DNA of 64,000 nucleotides from Setophaga petechia (taxonomy: Eukaryota > Chordata > Aves > Passeriformes > Parulidae): positions 744,001 to 808,000 of the forward strand of contig JANCRA010000124.1 of NCBI GenBank assembly GCA_024362935.1. The letters are read 5' to 3'. Position numbers and translations under genes: made by a program. Under the pieces are notes generated by a model that was given only the letters and a program-made list of their open reading frames with translations, searched no databases and had not been told where the DNA came from. Positions 24,814 through 37,950 of this stretch are shown here, one piece after another; within the stretch, counting starts at the first letter, position 1; each line of letters starts with the position of its first letter.

Positions 24814-27800
24814 CCATTTTGCAATAATATTAAGAGCCAGGGTGATAAATTGTGGGGTTTCTGTGGGCTATGTCATAAAGGTCAAGAGTTAAAGTTAATG
24901 GGCTTGAGGAGGAGATTTGAAAATGCCATGTGAACAACCTGTTAGATTTCTTTTTCACTCCCCACCCACAATCACCTGCTTTTACAAACAGGCTGCCAGT
25001 AGTAGCAGGCACCTTCATGTTTCAAAAGAGTATATCATCAAAAACAACAAGAAAATCCTTCCTTGATTATTTAAGTGCATGTTTCATTATTTAGTTTATT
25101 CACTGCCAGAACGATGTAATGACTCATCTCCTATGTCAAGAGCCAACAACCTACTACAGCACTGAATTTCTCCAAGCACTGACACAGGGAGAATTTGGGT
25201 CAAATTCAGCTAATCTCCTCCAGAAACATTGTTAAAAACATGTTTTTAAGATTTTTACCCTTATCCTTGACACAAAAGGGATATTGTCGCTTCCCTGAAC
25301 TTGCAGGGCCAATGAAAAATGGACCTTCTTTGAAGAGGAGGGTAGGAGAAGAGGTAAAAATATTTTCTAATAACTTAAAGTGTAGTAAGTCAGCTTCAGG
25401 TTGCCCTGGGTAGACCTCTTAGTGAGATAATCTTCTGCTCAAAAAAATGGCCTGTACAGACATTTCTGAGCAACCATTTCTATGTTCATTTTCCCAATAC
25501 TATATCCCATGTAAAAAGTATTTCCAATGACAATGAAACTGACATTTCAATATTAAGCCAAAACCATCCCAAATTTTCATTAAATTTAGCAATTTCTAAC
25601 CCCTGATTTCAGGGTGTGAGAGGATGGAACAGATAGAGTTAGAAGGTTACCTTACCTATCCTAACAAATCTCTTCAAAGCTAAATAAATGGCTATATTTT
25701 ATGTGCTCAATCAATCACTTTACGAATATGAAGTGAATGAATATCAAGTGCTAAATGAATATGAAACAGAAGACATAATTTTGTTTTTATAAAGGTTTGA
25801 AAAATACTAAGAAAACAAGTTGGAAACAACAGGAAAATGGCATTAAAAATAAATCAGTATTTATAAGAGAACTCCTGAAATAACTGAAGCAAATTCTGCC
25901 TTACTGTAAAGTTTTCCTTTGTTCTCACAAGAAGCTGAACTGTTACTGTGCCCCTAATTTTCAGGAGTCTGAACTATACTGCAGATTTGTTTGATACTGT
26001 CTTCTGTCACCTTCCTCTAGATATCTTCCCTCATAGGAAAAGGCAAGGGGCAGGCAGGAGCTGTCAGATTTTTTTCAGGCACTTGCTGATGAGTTAGAGG
26101 TAGGTCTCTTCTCATCTTTCATTTCAATATTGGTGAAAAACTAAGTGAAAATTCTGTGGAGGAAAAGGAGTTTGTTCTTATTCCATGCTTGCGAAAAACA
26201 GGCTTCTGAACATGGGGGATTTTGGCTCAGTAGCTTCTGACAAGCGACTTAAGACTGGATAATTAAAACCTAACCTCAAGTCAGATACTGAGTTACTTAA
26301 CGCTCCAGCATCTGGTCCTTAGAGTGAAATCCAAAAGGTCAGCAACAGTCAAATGTCCCTGCATGTTGAAGCAGAGGGAAGAAAGGAAGGAGTACAATAA
26401 AACCAGCCTCTGTGCAAACATAGTAGAGAAAGGTGTGACTCAATCTCACTCCTTTCTCATAAGCAGCCTTCAGGTTCCCAGCAGCAACTATGCGTCCTTG
26501 AAGGCACAGAGCCTGGGGTCTTCCTCTGCAGTTGAGCACTGTTCTTCAAAAAGAACTGACCCAAGCAGAAGTGGTCCCTGCAGCGAGCCTTCAGGCAAGG
26601 TGCTCTAGGACTGATTCAGCTTTCCTCATGCCACACAAACCAGTTTTGACAAAGGTTTGTGGTAAAGCTAAGGCTTTACCTGAAGTATTCAGCCCTCCTC
26701 TCCCTTTCAACAGGACACTGACACAGCTGCCTGCAGAAATTAACTGAAATATCCCAAAGCTATGCATTAAACAGCACCAATTGGTAGGAAACTTTTGTCT
26801 CCAATCTCCTGCCTTGACCACTGAAACTCACTGGTTTTGTGGTAGAAATTAGGTTAAACTGGTGTTCCAGCAGTTCAGACTAATGTTGCAGCAGTACTGC
26901 CCTGAGCTTCCTGCACTTGGAGGAAGTTCTTCCCATCCTCAACAGAGACTCAGTATTTAACAAGGGGGATAATGTAGTTCCAAAAACAGAGGTAAACATT
27001 TATATTTAGCAACAGCAGGACTTCCCCATACACCATTTCCAGGCCACAGAAGTAAGCATGTGATTTATGTGCAGGCGGAATGGTTAGACTGGATGGCAAC
27101 TTACGATACTACACTCAGAAAATTACAGAATATGAACCTTTTTCCGTGGTGGTTTTTTTTGGGAGGGGGTTTTCTTTTTTTCTATAAGTAGATTTCTACT
27201 TTTTGTTTCTACCAACTCCTGGAAATAGCAGCTTACCCTTCTTCGCCATGCTCATATTTTTTAAAGCTGTAAAATTCTCAAATAGGTTTTTGTTTAGTCT
27301 TTGTTTTTCCAAACACTTGCCTACTTAATAAACCCACATATTGTATTTATTACTATCTACTTTTTTGTACTACCCACACTTAATAGTATGGAGTGGTATT
27401 TTGCCAGTAATAGCAAACTTTACATGTTTTTCCCAGCATTTCTGTTGAATGTGCAGAGGAGTCCGTCTGATAGATGTCCAACGAGTGTTGGTGGTCTATA
27501 ACCATAATTTCTCTAAAAATATGAAAATAAATCTACTCTGGAATATCTCTGATGTGGTAACAAATATAGTATTTATTCACTGGGATGAAATAATAGGCAT
27601 TCTTCAAGCCATTAACCCAAACTCTCTGAAGAGTAAACAAAGATATCTGCTACTCTGTGGAGTGGGACCACATGGGTATCCCAAAATCTAATAATACCTA
27701 CTAAGTCTAGTCTCAATGATACCTCTGTTTTTGTCTCTATGATGAAATGAATACGTTGTATGCAGGAGAAGGATCCCTATGCTCATGCAGTTGGCACTGT

Positions 27801-28580
27801 GTGCATCCCCAACTTCCTGATGCTGCAGGCAACACTGGCTGGAAGTGCTCCTGCCTTTGCAGGTGAGTTTTCAGTGTTTCACGCTGCTGTGGTAGGAAGG
27901 AGTGGCTGTGGCTGTGTTCCATACATTCTGCCCACTCAAGAGATGACCTTCCCAGCTATTGCCTGACAGCACAGAGTACACCTGGAAGTTGACAACAGCA
28001 GTAAGGGTAGAGTTTGCTTTTGCTAAATTCATATCTCTTTTTGAAAATATCCTGTTCTGGGTTTGTTTGGAGGGGTTTTTTGCCTATGCCACCTTCCTTG
28101 TAAAAGAAGCTTTTAATACCATTGCTGGATCTGAAAAGCAAACATGCATTTTTCACACATTATATGCTCATAACTGCTTCTCTCATGTTGAGGTTCAACA
28201 GCCTTGTAGAGAAAAGTCCCCAAAAAATAGTCTTCACTGTGGTCTTCAAAACAGCTCTTTCTCCATCTTTCAGATTCTGGTGGGGTTTTTTTTAGTGCAG
28301 AACAGCTTTATAAAATTCAGTGGGTATGGACACCACCCAGCTTTCATTACCACTCATCTCAAGTTCCTTTAGGGACAGAAACGTCTCAAGCAGCCTGTAT
28401 GTGGTACTGTGAAGAAAGCCAGGTACAGAGGCCAGTTTCCAGAGATTTCCACATCCCTAATCCCTTTCTGATACCCACTTAGCTCCCTGGGACACACCTG
28501 TGCATGGCTGTGCCCTGGAGCAGTAACCGTTCTGGAGAGCTGTAGGGATGCACCTCTGCCAAGAGCTTGTTCAGACTTAC

Positions 28581-28628
28581 CTGGAAAATGACTGGGCAAA
28601 ATTGCTCAGACCTTGTGAAAGTTCAAGG
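28581..28628 (-). other. possible cryptic exon, 48 bp
   Basis: On the minus strand a pyrimidine-rich tract ending CTTTCTCACAG precedes 28628, and the segment ends TTCCAG followed by GTAAGT, a near-perfect donor. One frame is open, and its 48 bp length would preserve phase. No protein family was recognised, so it could equally be a non-coding RNA exon or chance. Confidence 0.18.
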
Positions 28629-31048
28629 CTGTGAGAAAGTCTGAGAGAGCTGAGTGAGCCAGGACGTTGTATGCAGAATGGAAAAGGAGATGTTTGTTTA
28701 AAGCAGCCATCAAGGAGATAACAGCACAGGCCAGCAATGTTTTTTCGGGATAATGCCATGCTCTAACCTCTTTTCCTCCCTGTTCAGTTAAAGTGGTCCT
28801 CCCAGCATGCTATTAGGATGCGAGTGAAATAAAAGTAGTCTGTTCCCTGAAATTCTGTGGACGGCCTTCAGGTGGACAGGGTTGGTTTTTTAGGTGGTTT
28901 TTTGGGTTTTTTTGTTTTGTGGGTTTTGTTTCATTTGGTTTTTTTCAGGAAAAGGGGAGGGGAATAGTGGAACAGTGGGAGAAGGATTTTTCTGAGAAAT
29001 CTCTTTGCCACCTCAGGAAAAAGCAGCTGCCTCACTATCTAAAGTCCAGGAGCTCCATGCTTACAGCCTGCAAGCTTTGCCAGGCCCTGAAAGTTTCTCA
29101 TGCTTGAGCACCAGTCCCTGACAGCAATCCACCAGAGAAACACCATTACCTGTAAAGCTATAATCCTACTCAAATCCAGAACAGAGACCAGTAAAATTAT
29201 TTGGGAAGTTTTTCACCTTTAGGTGTCTGAAAATCAGGAAATAAGGCTACAATAGCTGTTTTGGGTTCCTCTGCATTGAGAGACAGTCACTTTCAGTAAG
29301 TAACTCTTCCTATTTGTCTTGAACACTCATTTGGGGATGATTTTAATTTTTTATTAAGACTACAATAATGTACTTCTCAGTAACTCTCAATTCTCATGTG
29401 TAAGTCCCACTCAATTTAAAACAGCTTTGTAAGGACTTGCTAAGAACTAGACACATAAGTGTCATAAAGCTATAATCACAAAAAAATTGTGGTGTCAATT
29501 CTTGCTACTAATACAAATATATGTGAAATATATTTTTATTTCAGAATATGAATATTTAGGCTGTAGACCCTAGATCTCACAACAGGTTTGTCAGACCTGT
29601 TAGCAAGGATTGGAGCTCTATGTTGCTTCTGCAACTATTACACCAGTTGCAGACTGACTGTGGAAGTCTCTGTCCAGGCCTGACATCTGTGCTTCAGAGC
29701 ACATTCTGGCAAAAAAGAAGCCACAATGACAATCCCTAATCACAAAGGTTTTCCTTTCAGTAAGAGATAAACAGAAATCTAACCAACTACCACAACAAAA
29801 GCCTAAAGAGTGATTTGATCACAGCCTGTTAGTACCTGCATTTAGGGTGCATTTCCGATACTATCTGCTTCTTTCGATCAAAAAAGTAAAGAGACATTCC
29901 CTTTAATGGCTGGAAGTTAAAACTGAACAGAATCAAGCCTACAAAAATGATGTATAGTTTTTTAAAACGAGGGTAACTGGGTATTAAAATGAGGATTGGT
30001 TGTCTGCCAGTGAAAGTTTTCTTATAAATAAAACTGATTTTTCCACAGACATACTGAAGCACAGCTGTGGGGTTCATAGAGAAATTACTAAGCAAGTTTG
30101 ATAGTCCATGCTGTTTGGAGATGGTAAGTACCCCCTTTTCTCCCCAGATGAACAATAGTCTCCTTGTCTTCATCTCTCTCTGCAGGGGTTCTTGCATTTC
30201 AGAAGATGGAAAGTAAGAGAAAGGAACATGGAGGAAGTATTACAGAATATGTGAGACACTGATAAGTAACAATGAATGAGTAATTCTCTAATTGGTTTGC
30301 AGCAGAAAACAACAGGGCTCTTGAAGCAAACCACAACAAAGAGATGTTTTACCTGTTTGATGTGACCCTGTTTGATATTTGCAATCATTATGATGTGACA
30401 GTATCTATTTTTTTCCCTACTAGTAAAATGTGCAGTGAATAAGAGAACAGATGCTCGGAAGCAACAACAAAAATTTAGTTGGCATCTCAAGAACCATGGC
30501 AGACAGCACTAAAAGATAAGCAAGAAACCTTTCTAGACTTCTAACCACAGGGAAGATACAAAATTTTACTTTTTACCCATTTTCTCTGAACTTCTGGTTT
30601 TCCTATCAGCAAAGGAGTTGTGAACTAGATCCAGACTGTCCGAAGAGGAGCCTGCCAGGTGCATTATTCCCACCACTGCACTTCATATTGAAAGAGGGCT
30701 GTGGTGCTTCAGGTGTGAGCACAACCACATGCATCATCAGTCAAAAACAAATATTCCTACCCCAATCCAGTGAGAGCACAGCTGGTAAAGGCTCATCAAG
30801 CAACACACATTTATTTGGATTAGAAAATCTGCAAGTGGAAGTAATAGAGGTTGCAGTCAATGGCAGTAACCAAGGTTACAGCCAAGAAAAACAGGTGGAA
30901 GTTTATTAGTGGTCTCTTTGCAGGGTTTTCAAAATTCCCTGATAAAGGGAGAGGCTTAGTTATAATGAGTCTGCTGGCAGGAACAGAACATATTTCGTCC
31001 GTCCAAGTGATTGGAGGATCAGGCTCGCATGATCTCTTGTGTGTTGAC

Positions 31049-31062
31049 TCACCAGAGGGCAG
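31049..31062 (+). promoter_or_regulatory. CTCF-like motif
   Basis: TCACCAGAGGGCAG matches 13 of 14 positions of the CTCF core CCASYAGRKGGCRS. A motif match alone does not show binding. Confidence 0.25.
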
Positions 31063-31124
31063 CAGCTTTCCAGATGTGACATTAGGTCATAAAAATGCAA
31101 GATGTTCCTCTTGCTGTCCCTCTT

Positions 31125-31202
31125 TGTACTGTACTCTGAAGTCAAAAAACCCATTTTTGCATGTGTACTGTACTCTGAAGTCAAAAAACCCATTTTTGCA
31201 TG
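31125..31202. repeat. perfect tandem duplication, two copies of 39 bp
   Basis: 31125-31163 and 31164-31202 are identical, each starting TGTACTGTACTCTGAAG and ending TTTTTGCATG. The absence of any difference points to a recent event or a length-variable locus. Confidence 0.95.
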
Positions 31203-33477
31203 CTTCACTGGAAAGCTAAACATCACATCATTTGGGGTAATGGCAGGTTGGGTCATGTACCTGATGCCTGGTTAATCCACAGTTTTGAAACACTAGTTTG
31301 AAAACAATCCCATGCAGTTAATTCACACTAGGTTGATCTGCTACCTCATACAGACAGACTTTAAGGTTACTCCATGGCAAATTGAAAAAAAATTTTTGAG
31401 AGATTTTCTACTTTAGCAGTTAGATATATTGCTAGCGGGACACTAGTTCTTCTCCATAGTTTGCTACTCTAAACTAAAGGATGAAGAAAATTACATTTAT
31501 CCCCTATTAAGACAGGCAAAAACTTTATCTTCCAGGAGCATCTCCTGGCTAGGAGAAAGCCTGACCTCTGTGTATCTTCAGTGACAGTTGTGTCTGCTGC
31601 TACTCCTCATTACTAGCTTCACTCTTCTTGCAATACCTAAATTTCTCCAGTCAAAATCCTGTTTCTGTCCCAGTGGAGAGGTTGGAAGAGTTTATGGGAG
31701 GCACTGAGTTACATGTGCAATATGGCAGCACAAAGCACAAGAAGCAGGAAAGCCCTGCAGCATTTGCATTTCTGTTGTTGCTGTCTGACTTCTGTGTGGC
31801 CTGCTGTAATTCCAATGACTCAGAACTTCCAGCACAGGCTTAGTACTGTAATTATTAATAAACTGGAGACAAGTTAACTGCCAGCATTGAAGAGTACATT
31901 TCTATCTCAACTCAGTGGGAATGGCACCACATCTGGGTCTACAACTTTCCACCAGCAATGCAGAGAAAATGTTTTTAATATCCGTCTCAAGGGGAGTTCA
32001 CTGAGGGACTGCACAAGACATACATCCCCAGGGTATCCATCAAAATGTTTCAGAAATGTGAGATGCAATATAGTTAGAGAAAAATAAAACACAGTGGTAG
32101 TTGTTTTAAATACCTCTGTCTAGTCCAGTACTGCTGGGAAAGTGAGAGGAATTGAACAAACATTATGGGAATGCAAACTGTTATCAAAAAATCCCTGACA
32201 AGAGACTTTGAGAATTTGTCGAGTACCAGGGAAGCGTGCCATACATACACAGGAGCAAAATATTTTCTTATTGACATGTTCAAAGCATAAATGCTCTCCA
32301 TGTACCCTTTGCACTTGAGACTTCTCAAAGATCCCTAAGTGTTTGGTGTGGAAGCACTGACTCAGAACAGAAATTGTGATTGCTGTATAACAGAGGGGAC
32401 CTCCACCATTTACTAACAGATTAGAGTTCAATTACTTGGCTCTTAAACACATATTTTGGGTGCTACTGGAGCTGGAGCAGCAATCCCAGATAAGATCATA
32501 AGTAGACACAGTATACATGCACACTGTCAAGAGAGGCCATGCCCTAAGTCATTCATTTTCTAAATAGGCTGGAGGAAGGATAGGAAAGGAGAAGCAGACA
32601 GAGGTGAAGATGCTTAGCAAGTTTCTACTGCAGCAGATACAAAGCAGGTTACAGCATCCCCATGTCCATCATGTATCTCTGCCATTATTTTCGTGGCTGG
32701 GGCTTACCAGCTTTTCTCTCCCCACAGATTCAATGCCCAGAATTGTGGAAATTTATTCTGGAGCAACATGAAAGGTGATGGTACAGAGAGAGAGGCACTG
32801 GTGGGCAAGGGACGGAGCTCCTTCAGCATGTCTGATGCCACACCAGAGGGGAAAGTTTTCCTCCTTACCCATGAGCCCGTTCCATCTGGTTCACAGGTGG
32901 AAATTAAGCTTTCAAGAGCAAAGGCTAGAGTCCTACTTATGTTATAGAAATTCTGGTATCCAGTGAACCATGCATGGGCCTTGTACAGTTCATCAGGGCA
33001 GATACATGTTTCTTTCGTTGCTATATCAAATCACCTCTCAGGTTTTTGTAGTTTTTTTCTCTTCAACTGAGATCTCATTTGGTTCAAGTTTTTCTAAAAT
33101 ACCTTAAATTAGTAGAATAATTTCCTCTCTCTGTTTTTCTAAGTTTATGTGCAAGCAGAGGTTTTGTAAGTTTTGGGAGGTGGGGATAATAAGGATAGCA
33201 AAGATTATTTCTTTGGATTTATGAGAAGAGTACAAATCTGACATATATCAGATTGCATGGAAACACATTTTTGCCTAAAGTATTGATTTTTTTTTTCCCA
33301 AAATCATTGACGAGGTATTAATAGTCATGTAGTCAAACAATCATTTAACAACCTTAAACTGTGTAGATTTTCTGGCGGCTGTAAAGCTGAGAGGGAGCAA
33401 ACAGGAAGGAGTCACCTGAGTTATTCATACAAGCTGCAGCACTGCAAATTAATTCTTAGCTCCTGCAGGGCTTACAG

Positions 33478-33491
33478 CAACCAGAGGGCAC
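33478..33491 (+). promoter_or_regulatory. CTCF-like motif
   Basis: CAACCAGAGGGCAC matches 13 of 14 positions of the CTCF core consensus, in the same orientation as the motif at 31049. This is a motif match only. Confidence 0.22.
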
Positions 33492-34132
33492 CCTGCAGCA
33501 CCAGCAGGACCATAGCCAGAGAAGGGGGCAGGTTAAAGGTAGAACATGGAAACAAAGAACAGCTGCTGCAAGCTGCTATCACCCATTTGGAGCTCTTTAC
33601 TTTCCCCAGCTCTTATTTTGAACGATTCCTCTCTGTGGTGGGGTAACAGCTTCGTAGAGCATCAAACAGCCCCACTCCACAAGTTCACCCCAATGATGCT
33701 TACTTTACTTCCTGCTGAACATGTCTGGTCTTCTAAGAAATAGGATGAATTTTGGAACTCCCATGACCCTACAACCACAGTTCCTTTAAGAGATTATAAT
33801 CTTATCAGTAATTACTAAAATAGAGCACTTGCAAGCCTGCAGATGTGCTTTTGTTACCAGGCTTAAAACTGCAGTTCCTGGAGCCACCAGGCATTCAGGC
33901 CCAGTGGTGATCCCCCAGGTTTCCTCAGAGACCATCCTCCACCTCCCAGGACACCTCCAGGACCTCCACTCTTGCTCACCCCCCACCTCCCACTGCAGCA
34001 GTATCCCACATCTCTGCAAGCTGAGAATAGCTTGTGATCCCCACTGGCTTTGTTGCCACTTGCACCCTTCTTGTGTCAGGTATGTCATAGCACTGGCCCC
34101 TCCACTTTCCAGTTTCCTGACATAGGACTGAT

Positions 34133-34205
34133 AAAGAATGTGAGCAGCCATGAAAACCATCAGAAGAAACTTAAAGAATGTAAGCAGCCACATCAGAAGG
34201 AACTT
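34133..34205. repeat. imperfect tandem repeat, two copies of 33-40 bp
   Basis: AAAGAATGTGAGCAGCCA... and AAAGAATGTAAGCAGCCA... follow one another, both running into CATCAGAAGRAACTT. The second copy lacks seven bases. Confidence 0.8.
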
Positions 34206-34278
34206 ACTTTGCCAATTCTTTGCTATCATTTGCATGGCAGATCTTTATGAAATCTTGGAAAGAAATATCTTTTGCATC

Positions 34279-34334
34279 TTATTAAAAAAAATCCTATTAT
34301 TAAAAAAAAGTATTATTAATAATAATAAATAAAA
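34279..34334. repeat. AT-rich simple sequence, (ATT)n / (AAT)n
   Basis: Runs of A8 alternate with ATT and AAT trinucleotides, ending in TATTATTAATAATAATAAATAAAAG. Confidence 0.8.
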
Positions 34335-35861
34335 GATTATATAACAAGAAAATCCAAGCTTCAAGCAGTCCTTTTGCAGAAGTAATTTTCATTATGTAGA
34401 GTTAGGTTTGTATGACTAATTCTGTATTTTAGATATCCTGATATCTTCCTAGGGGAAAAAATTGTAATTCAGACCATGTAGCATAAGAGTAGTTAGCAGC
34501 TGCTGGTGATGGACAAAATATAGCTGCAAGTGTTTACTTTTAAGCAAGAACCTTGTGTCTTCCTGGAGCCCAACTGAAACTCAGATATTGTTTGACCTTT
34601 TCTCTTCTACAACATTTGAGCTTGTAATGCTTTCGAAAACTAGAGCAAATAAAATACCGCAAGTTAAAAATTACATGAGTCAAATGTACCATGACTCCAA
34701 AAGAATGGCTCAAATTTAGAACTGTAAGAAAATATTTTAATGAGGAATTAAGTGTAAATGGTGTTTACCACAGCTCATTTTCCTAATAATATATTGCCAT
34801 CTCTATGAAGATTTCTGAAGATAAGACCACCCCCATCCATTCCTGCACCTTCTTTTTATTGGTGGGTGATTGGGTTTTTCCCCACTGGAGAAGCCCAGAG
34901 CCTTTGACTTCTGTTCATTATTCACCCAGTGCAAAATACAAGGTAAATAATGTGGTAAGCACAACCAGTTCTGCTCATTTAATCACGAGAGTAAACCAAG
35001 GCACATCAAGCCAGGGCCTCACTGCCGGTGCTAATGGCTTACGTGACACCCTGACAATTTACACCAGGTAATGACTCATCCAAGGGTGTTAGACTTGTTG
35101 CCAGGACTATGAAATAAGTCAAGGCAGAGTTCAGAGTAGAGGGGGACATTGGAACTCTGGTCACCTCTGCTGGCAGCACAGCACCGGCAGATTGGACCAC
35201 TGACTGTCCTGGAAAAAAATTATGTAGGAAGAAAGTTTGTTGTCAGGAGTCACAAGGATTTTTCTTATGTGAAAATGTAAAAAAAAATAACCCATTGGTC
35301 CACATAAACACATGTGTTTGAGACATATTTAATAAAAGCATATCAAAAATTCAAATACAAAAATGCAATATTTATTTTCGAAGTTATAATCACTTATACC
35401 CTCTAAATTGAGTTTTCTGCGAGTAACAAAGAAACTATGACACCTGAGTTCAAGGATTTCAATTTCAAAATTTTTAATACCTAAATGTAAATGACTCATC
35501 ACAGACCTCATTTAAAAAAATCTTATTACAGTTACCTCATTGGAGTAAGCATTTCACCCAAAATAATATAAGAATCCCTGCAATTAACAGCTGAGGACAA
35601 GCATCCTGAAAATGCACTTTTGTCTGCTTTTTGAGCTTGTGGATGAGAAGCAGCTACTTTTTAAGATGAACATATCCTACAAGGTGCTATATTTGATCTC
35701 TATAGCTTTGTCAGGGTCGCACTAAGACAGCCGGACAAACACCCTTGTTAAAAAAATAAGTCCTGCTTATATTAAAATTTGGTCTAAGTATGCATTTAGA
35801 AACAGCAGTATTGTTAACACAAATAGCCTGAAATAATACCTGTTAAAAAGAATCTTTGATT

Positions 35862-35901
35862 ATTTTATTTCACATAGATTGATGTCTATGTGAAATAAAA
35901 T
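35862..35901. repeat. perfect inverted repeat, 16-bp arms
   Basis: ATTTTATTTCACATAG (35862-35877) is the exact reverse complement of 35886-35901, across an 8-base loop (ATTGATGT). It is far longer than expected for a chance hairpin with so short a loop. Confidence 0.92.
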
Positions 35902-37023
35902 TATCAATATATCTTCTCTACTCTCCTATGTTTGGGAGTGTATTTTTTTCTATTTCAACATTATTCTTCCCTCTCTATCCTCAGAAATATATTTTAAGAT
36001 AGTGTGGCATGAATTCCACAATGACAAATTATTTTCCTGGCCCAAAATTTTATTTTCATTTCCATATCAAACCTAGTCCAAGTAAACTTGAGGATTTTTT
36101 TCAAAGCTTTAGCAAGGCACAGCAACTTTATTTAAAATTTTCTAGAATGTTTGTAATTGTAGTGAGTAACTGCCAAAATGAAAAAGGACATGACAAGTAT
36201 TAGTTTACAGGATTTTATCTTTTAGCTACAGAGCTCTCAATCAATCTAATAAGAACTGATGTAGTTCTATTAAAACTAGTGTCTTAAGAGAACAGTATGT
36301 GTACCTGTGAAAGCAGTGAAAAGATGCTGTCATTTTCTTTAGTATGGCTTACTCCAGAAATTGTGAGTTTTAACTGCCTTTATTCTTGAACCAACAAGTA
36401 TTTTTAATTACATTGATTCAGACGCCACAAGCTTTAAGGCTCTGTGGTACACCAAAATACACTTTGTTTATTTTAACAGATAAACAAATGCAAGCTCCAC
36501 CCAGGTCATGGAGCCAGCTGAGAGTGGGTGTAAGTCAGTGGAGTTGCATTCCTTCTGGAAAAGAGATTTCTGGGTAGTTTAGACTTCATATTTATTCCAG
36601 AATACTCATACCATTTCTGCTGCAGTGGGACTTAAATCATGTAATATGTAAGACTGTAGAGCTTTTGCATGTTTTGTTTTCCTTCCCCTCACTTAAAAAT
36701 TGTAGGGAGAGGACTATTGGAAAGGTAAATTTTTTCTAATAAAAATCTGGCTCCCTAATACAGGCTGGTTCTGTGGTTTATGAGACAGCAAAGGCTCTCA
36801 CTTGTGCAAATGCTTTCCTGGGGAGGTTTGCCTCAAATACACACAGGTAGGGGGAACTTAACTGGCTTTAACTCAGCCACCTAAATTAATATTACAAAAA
36901 AATAGCACTAACCATTTAGAAAACTAGAGTAGAATAGCTATGAGTTTATGATTATTTCTTTTTTAAAAATCAGCGACTCCAGTAAGTATAAAAATAATTT
37001 CTTTCCTGACATTAACAGAATCT

Positions 37024-37112
37024 CTTCTGGGTTTTACAGACCACTTCTTTGGTAGACTCAGTGCCTACTGACCTGTTCTTCATAAACACTTTTCAACTTA
37101 AATCATTAAAAC
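37024..37112 (+). repeat. left copy of a diverged direct repeat pair
   Basis: This 89-bp segment shares CTTCTGGGTTTTACAGACC, GTGCCTACTGA, TTCAACTTA and AAATCATTAAAAC, in the same order, with 38206-38287. Identity is roughly 75% by eye. The two copies bracket about 1.1 kb containing a GC-rich minisatellite and a large inverted repeat. Confidence 0.85.
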
Positions 37113-37720
37113 AGGACATTTTTAATGTTTGCACTCTAATGAAAGCAGATGTGGCAAGAATGGAAGAAGAGCCTGAATCCTCAAGAGCAAACTTTGGCCC
37201 CAAAAGTCTTCAGCTAAAACTATTTTACTTCATCTGTACCCTTCTGTCTGGATTCTTCCTTGGCTAGATAGAGGTCTCCACAGCCACCAAAATTTTCATG
37301 GCATGTTATGCTGTTGGTACATGGTGTGAATGGCCTCTCTTTCCCAAAATCAGAAGTAGGTGGGACAGGGGCAAATGAAAGAAGGCGCTATTCCAAGGAC
37401 TGCCAAGACAAACTGTTTTGTCCCTGCATGTGAAGACCGTGTTTTGGGGACCATGCACTTGAACCATTGCTGGTATGGCTTGATTTTTGGTCAGGAGGGA
37501 AGAAGCCAACCACAGAAGTAATTTTCTGGGAGGAGCTGCTTTCTCTGTGCCTGACAAAACCAGTCGCTGGCTGGTTCTGAGAACAGGTACACTGCTGAGT
37601 CAATTAGAAAAGCTTGTAATGCCTCTGTGATAACATATTTAAGAAGGGGAAAAATTGTGGAAAACTCTCTTTTTTCCTTGCCTCTGAGGAGAGGGGAGGG
37701 GACTGTCGAGCCGCTTCTCA
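37113..37720. other. unrecognised interior segment of the 37-38.3 kb composite
   Basis: No gene was recognised. The sequence is unique-looking until about 37640, where AACATATTTAAGAAGGGG resembles a weak TATA-type box. It then turns G-rich (GAGGAGAGGGGAGGGGAC) as it enters the minisatellite. Confidence 0.4.
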
Positions 37721-37880
37721 GCAGGGCCAGGGCCCCTTTTCAGTAGGGCAGCAGGGCTCATTCCCAGAGGGGCCAGGGCCCCTTTCCAGTGGGGCCAGGC
37801 CTGTTCCCAGTGGGGCCAAGGTCCCTTTCCAGCAGGGCAGCCAGGCCCCTTCCTGGCAGGGCCAGGGCCCTTTCTGCTGT
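37721..37880. repeat. GC-rich minisatellite, about seven units of 22-25 bp
   Basis: Degenerate units of the form GGGCCAGGGCCCCTTTCCAGTG repeat about seven times with small length changes. The block is very GC-rich but almost free of CpG, which suggests long methylation and not promoter activity. Confidence 0.85.
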
Positions 37881-37950
37881 GGCTGCCAAGATCATGCTGT
37901 GGGGAGGCCATCTTGGCACCACAACCAACAACGTGGGCCTTGTTGTCTGG

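Larger units (their letters stand above)
22587..37023. other. gene-free stretch
   Basis: The longest anonymous interval in the window. No gene or clear transposon was recognised. It contains a 15-base T run (24799-24813), a T/G-rich tract at about 28884-28947, a 39-bp perfect tandem duplication (31125-31202), AT-rich simple sequence near 34279, two CTCF-like motifs, a minus-strand segment with strong splice borders (28581-28628) and a 16-bp perfect hairpin (35862-35901). Confidence 0.5.

Noticed and set aside
27765..27862. Possible exon ending CTTTGCAG before GTGAGT
   Set aside because: The upstream acceptor is poor and the peptide unrecognised; the GCAG|GTGAGT reads equally as an acceptor-like sequence next to a donor-like one by chance.
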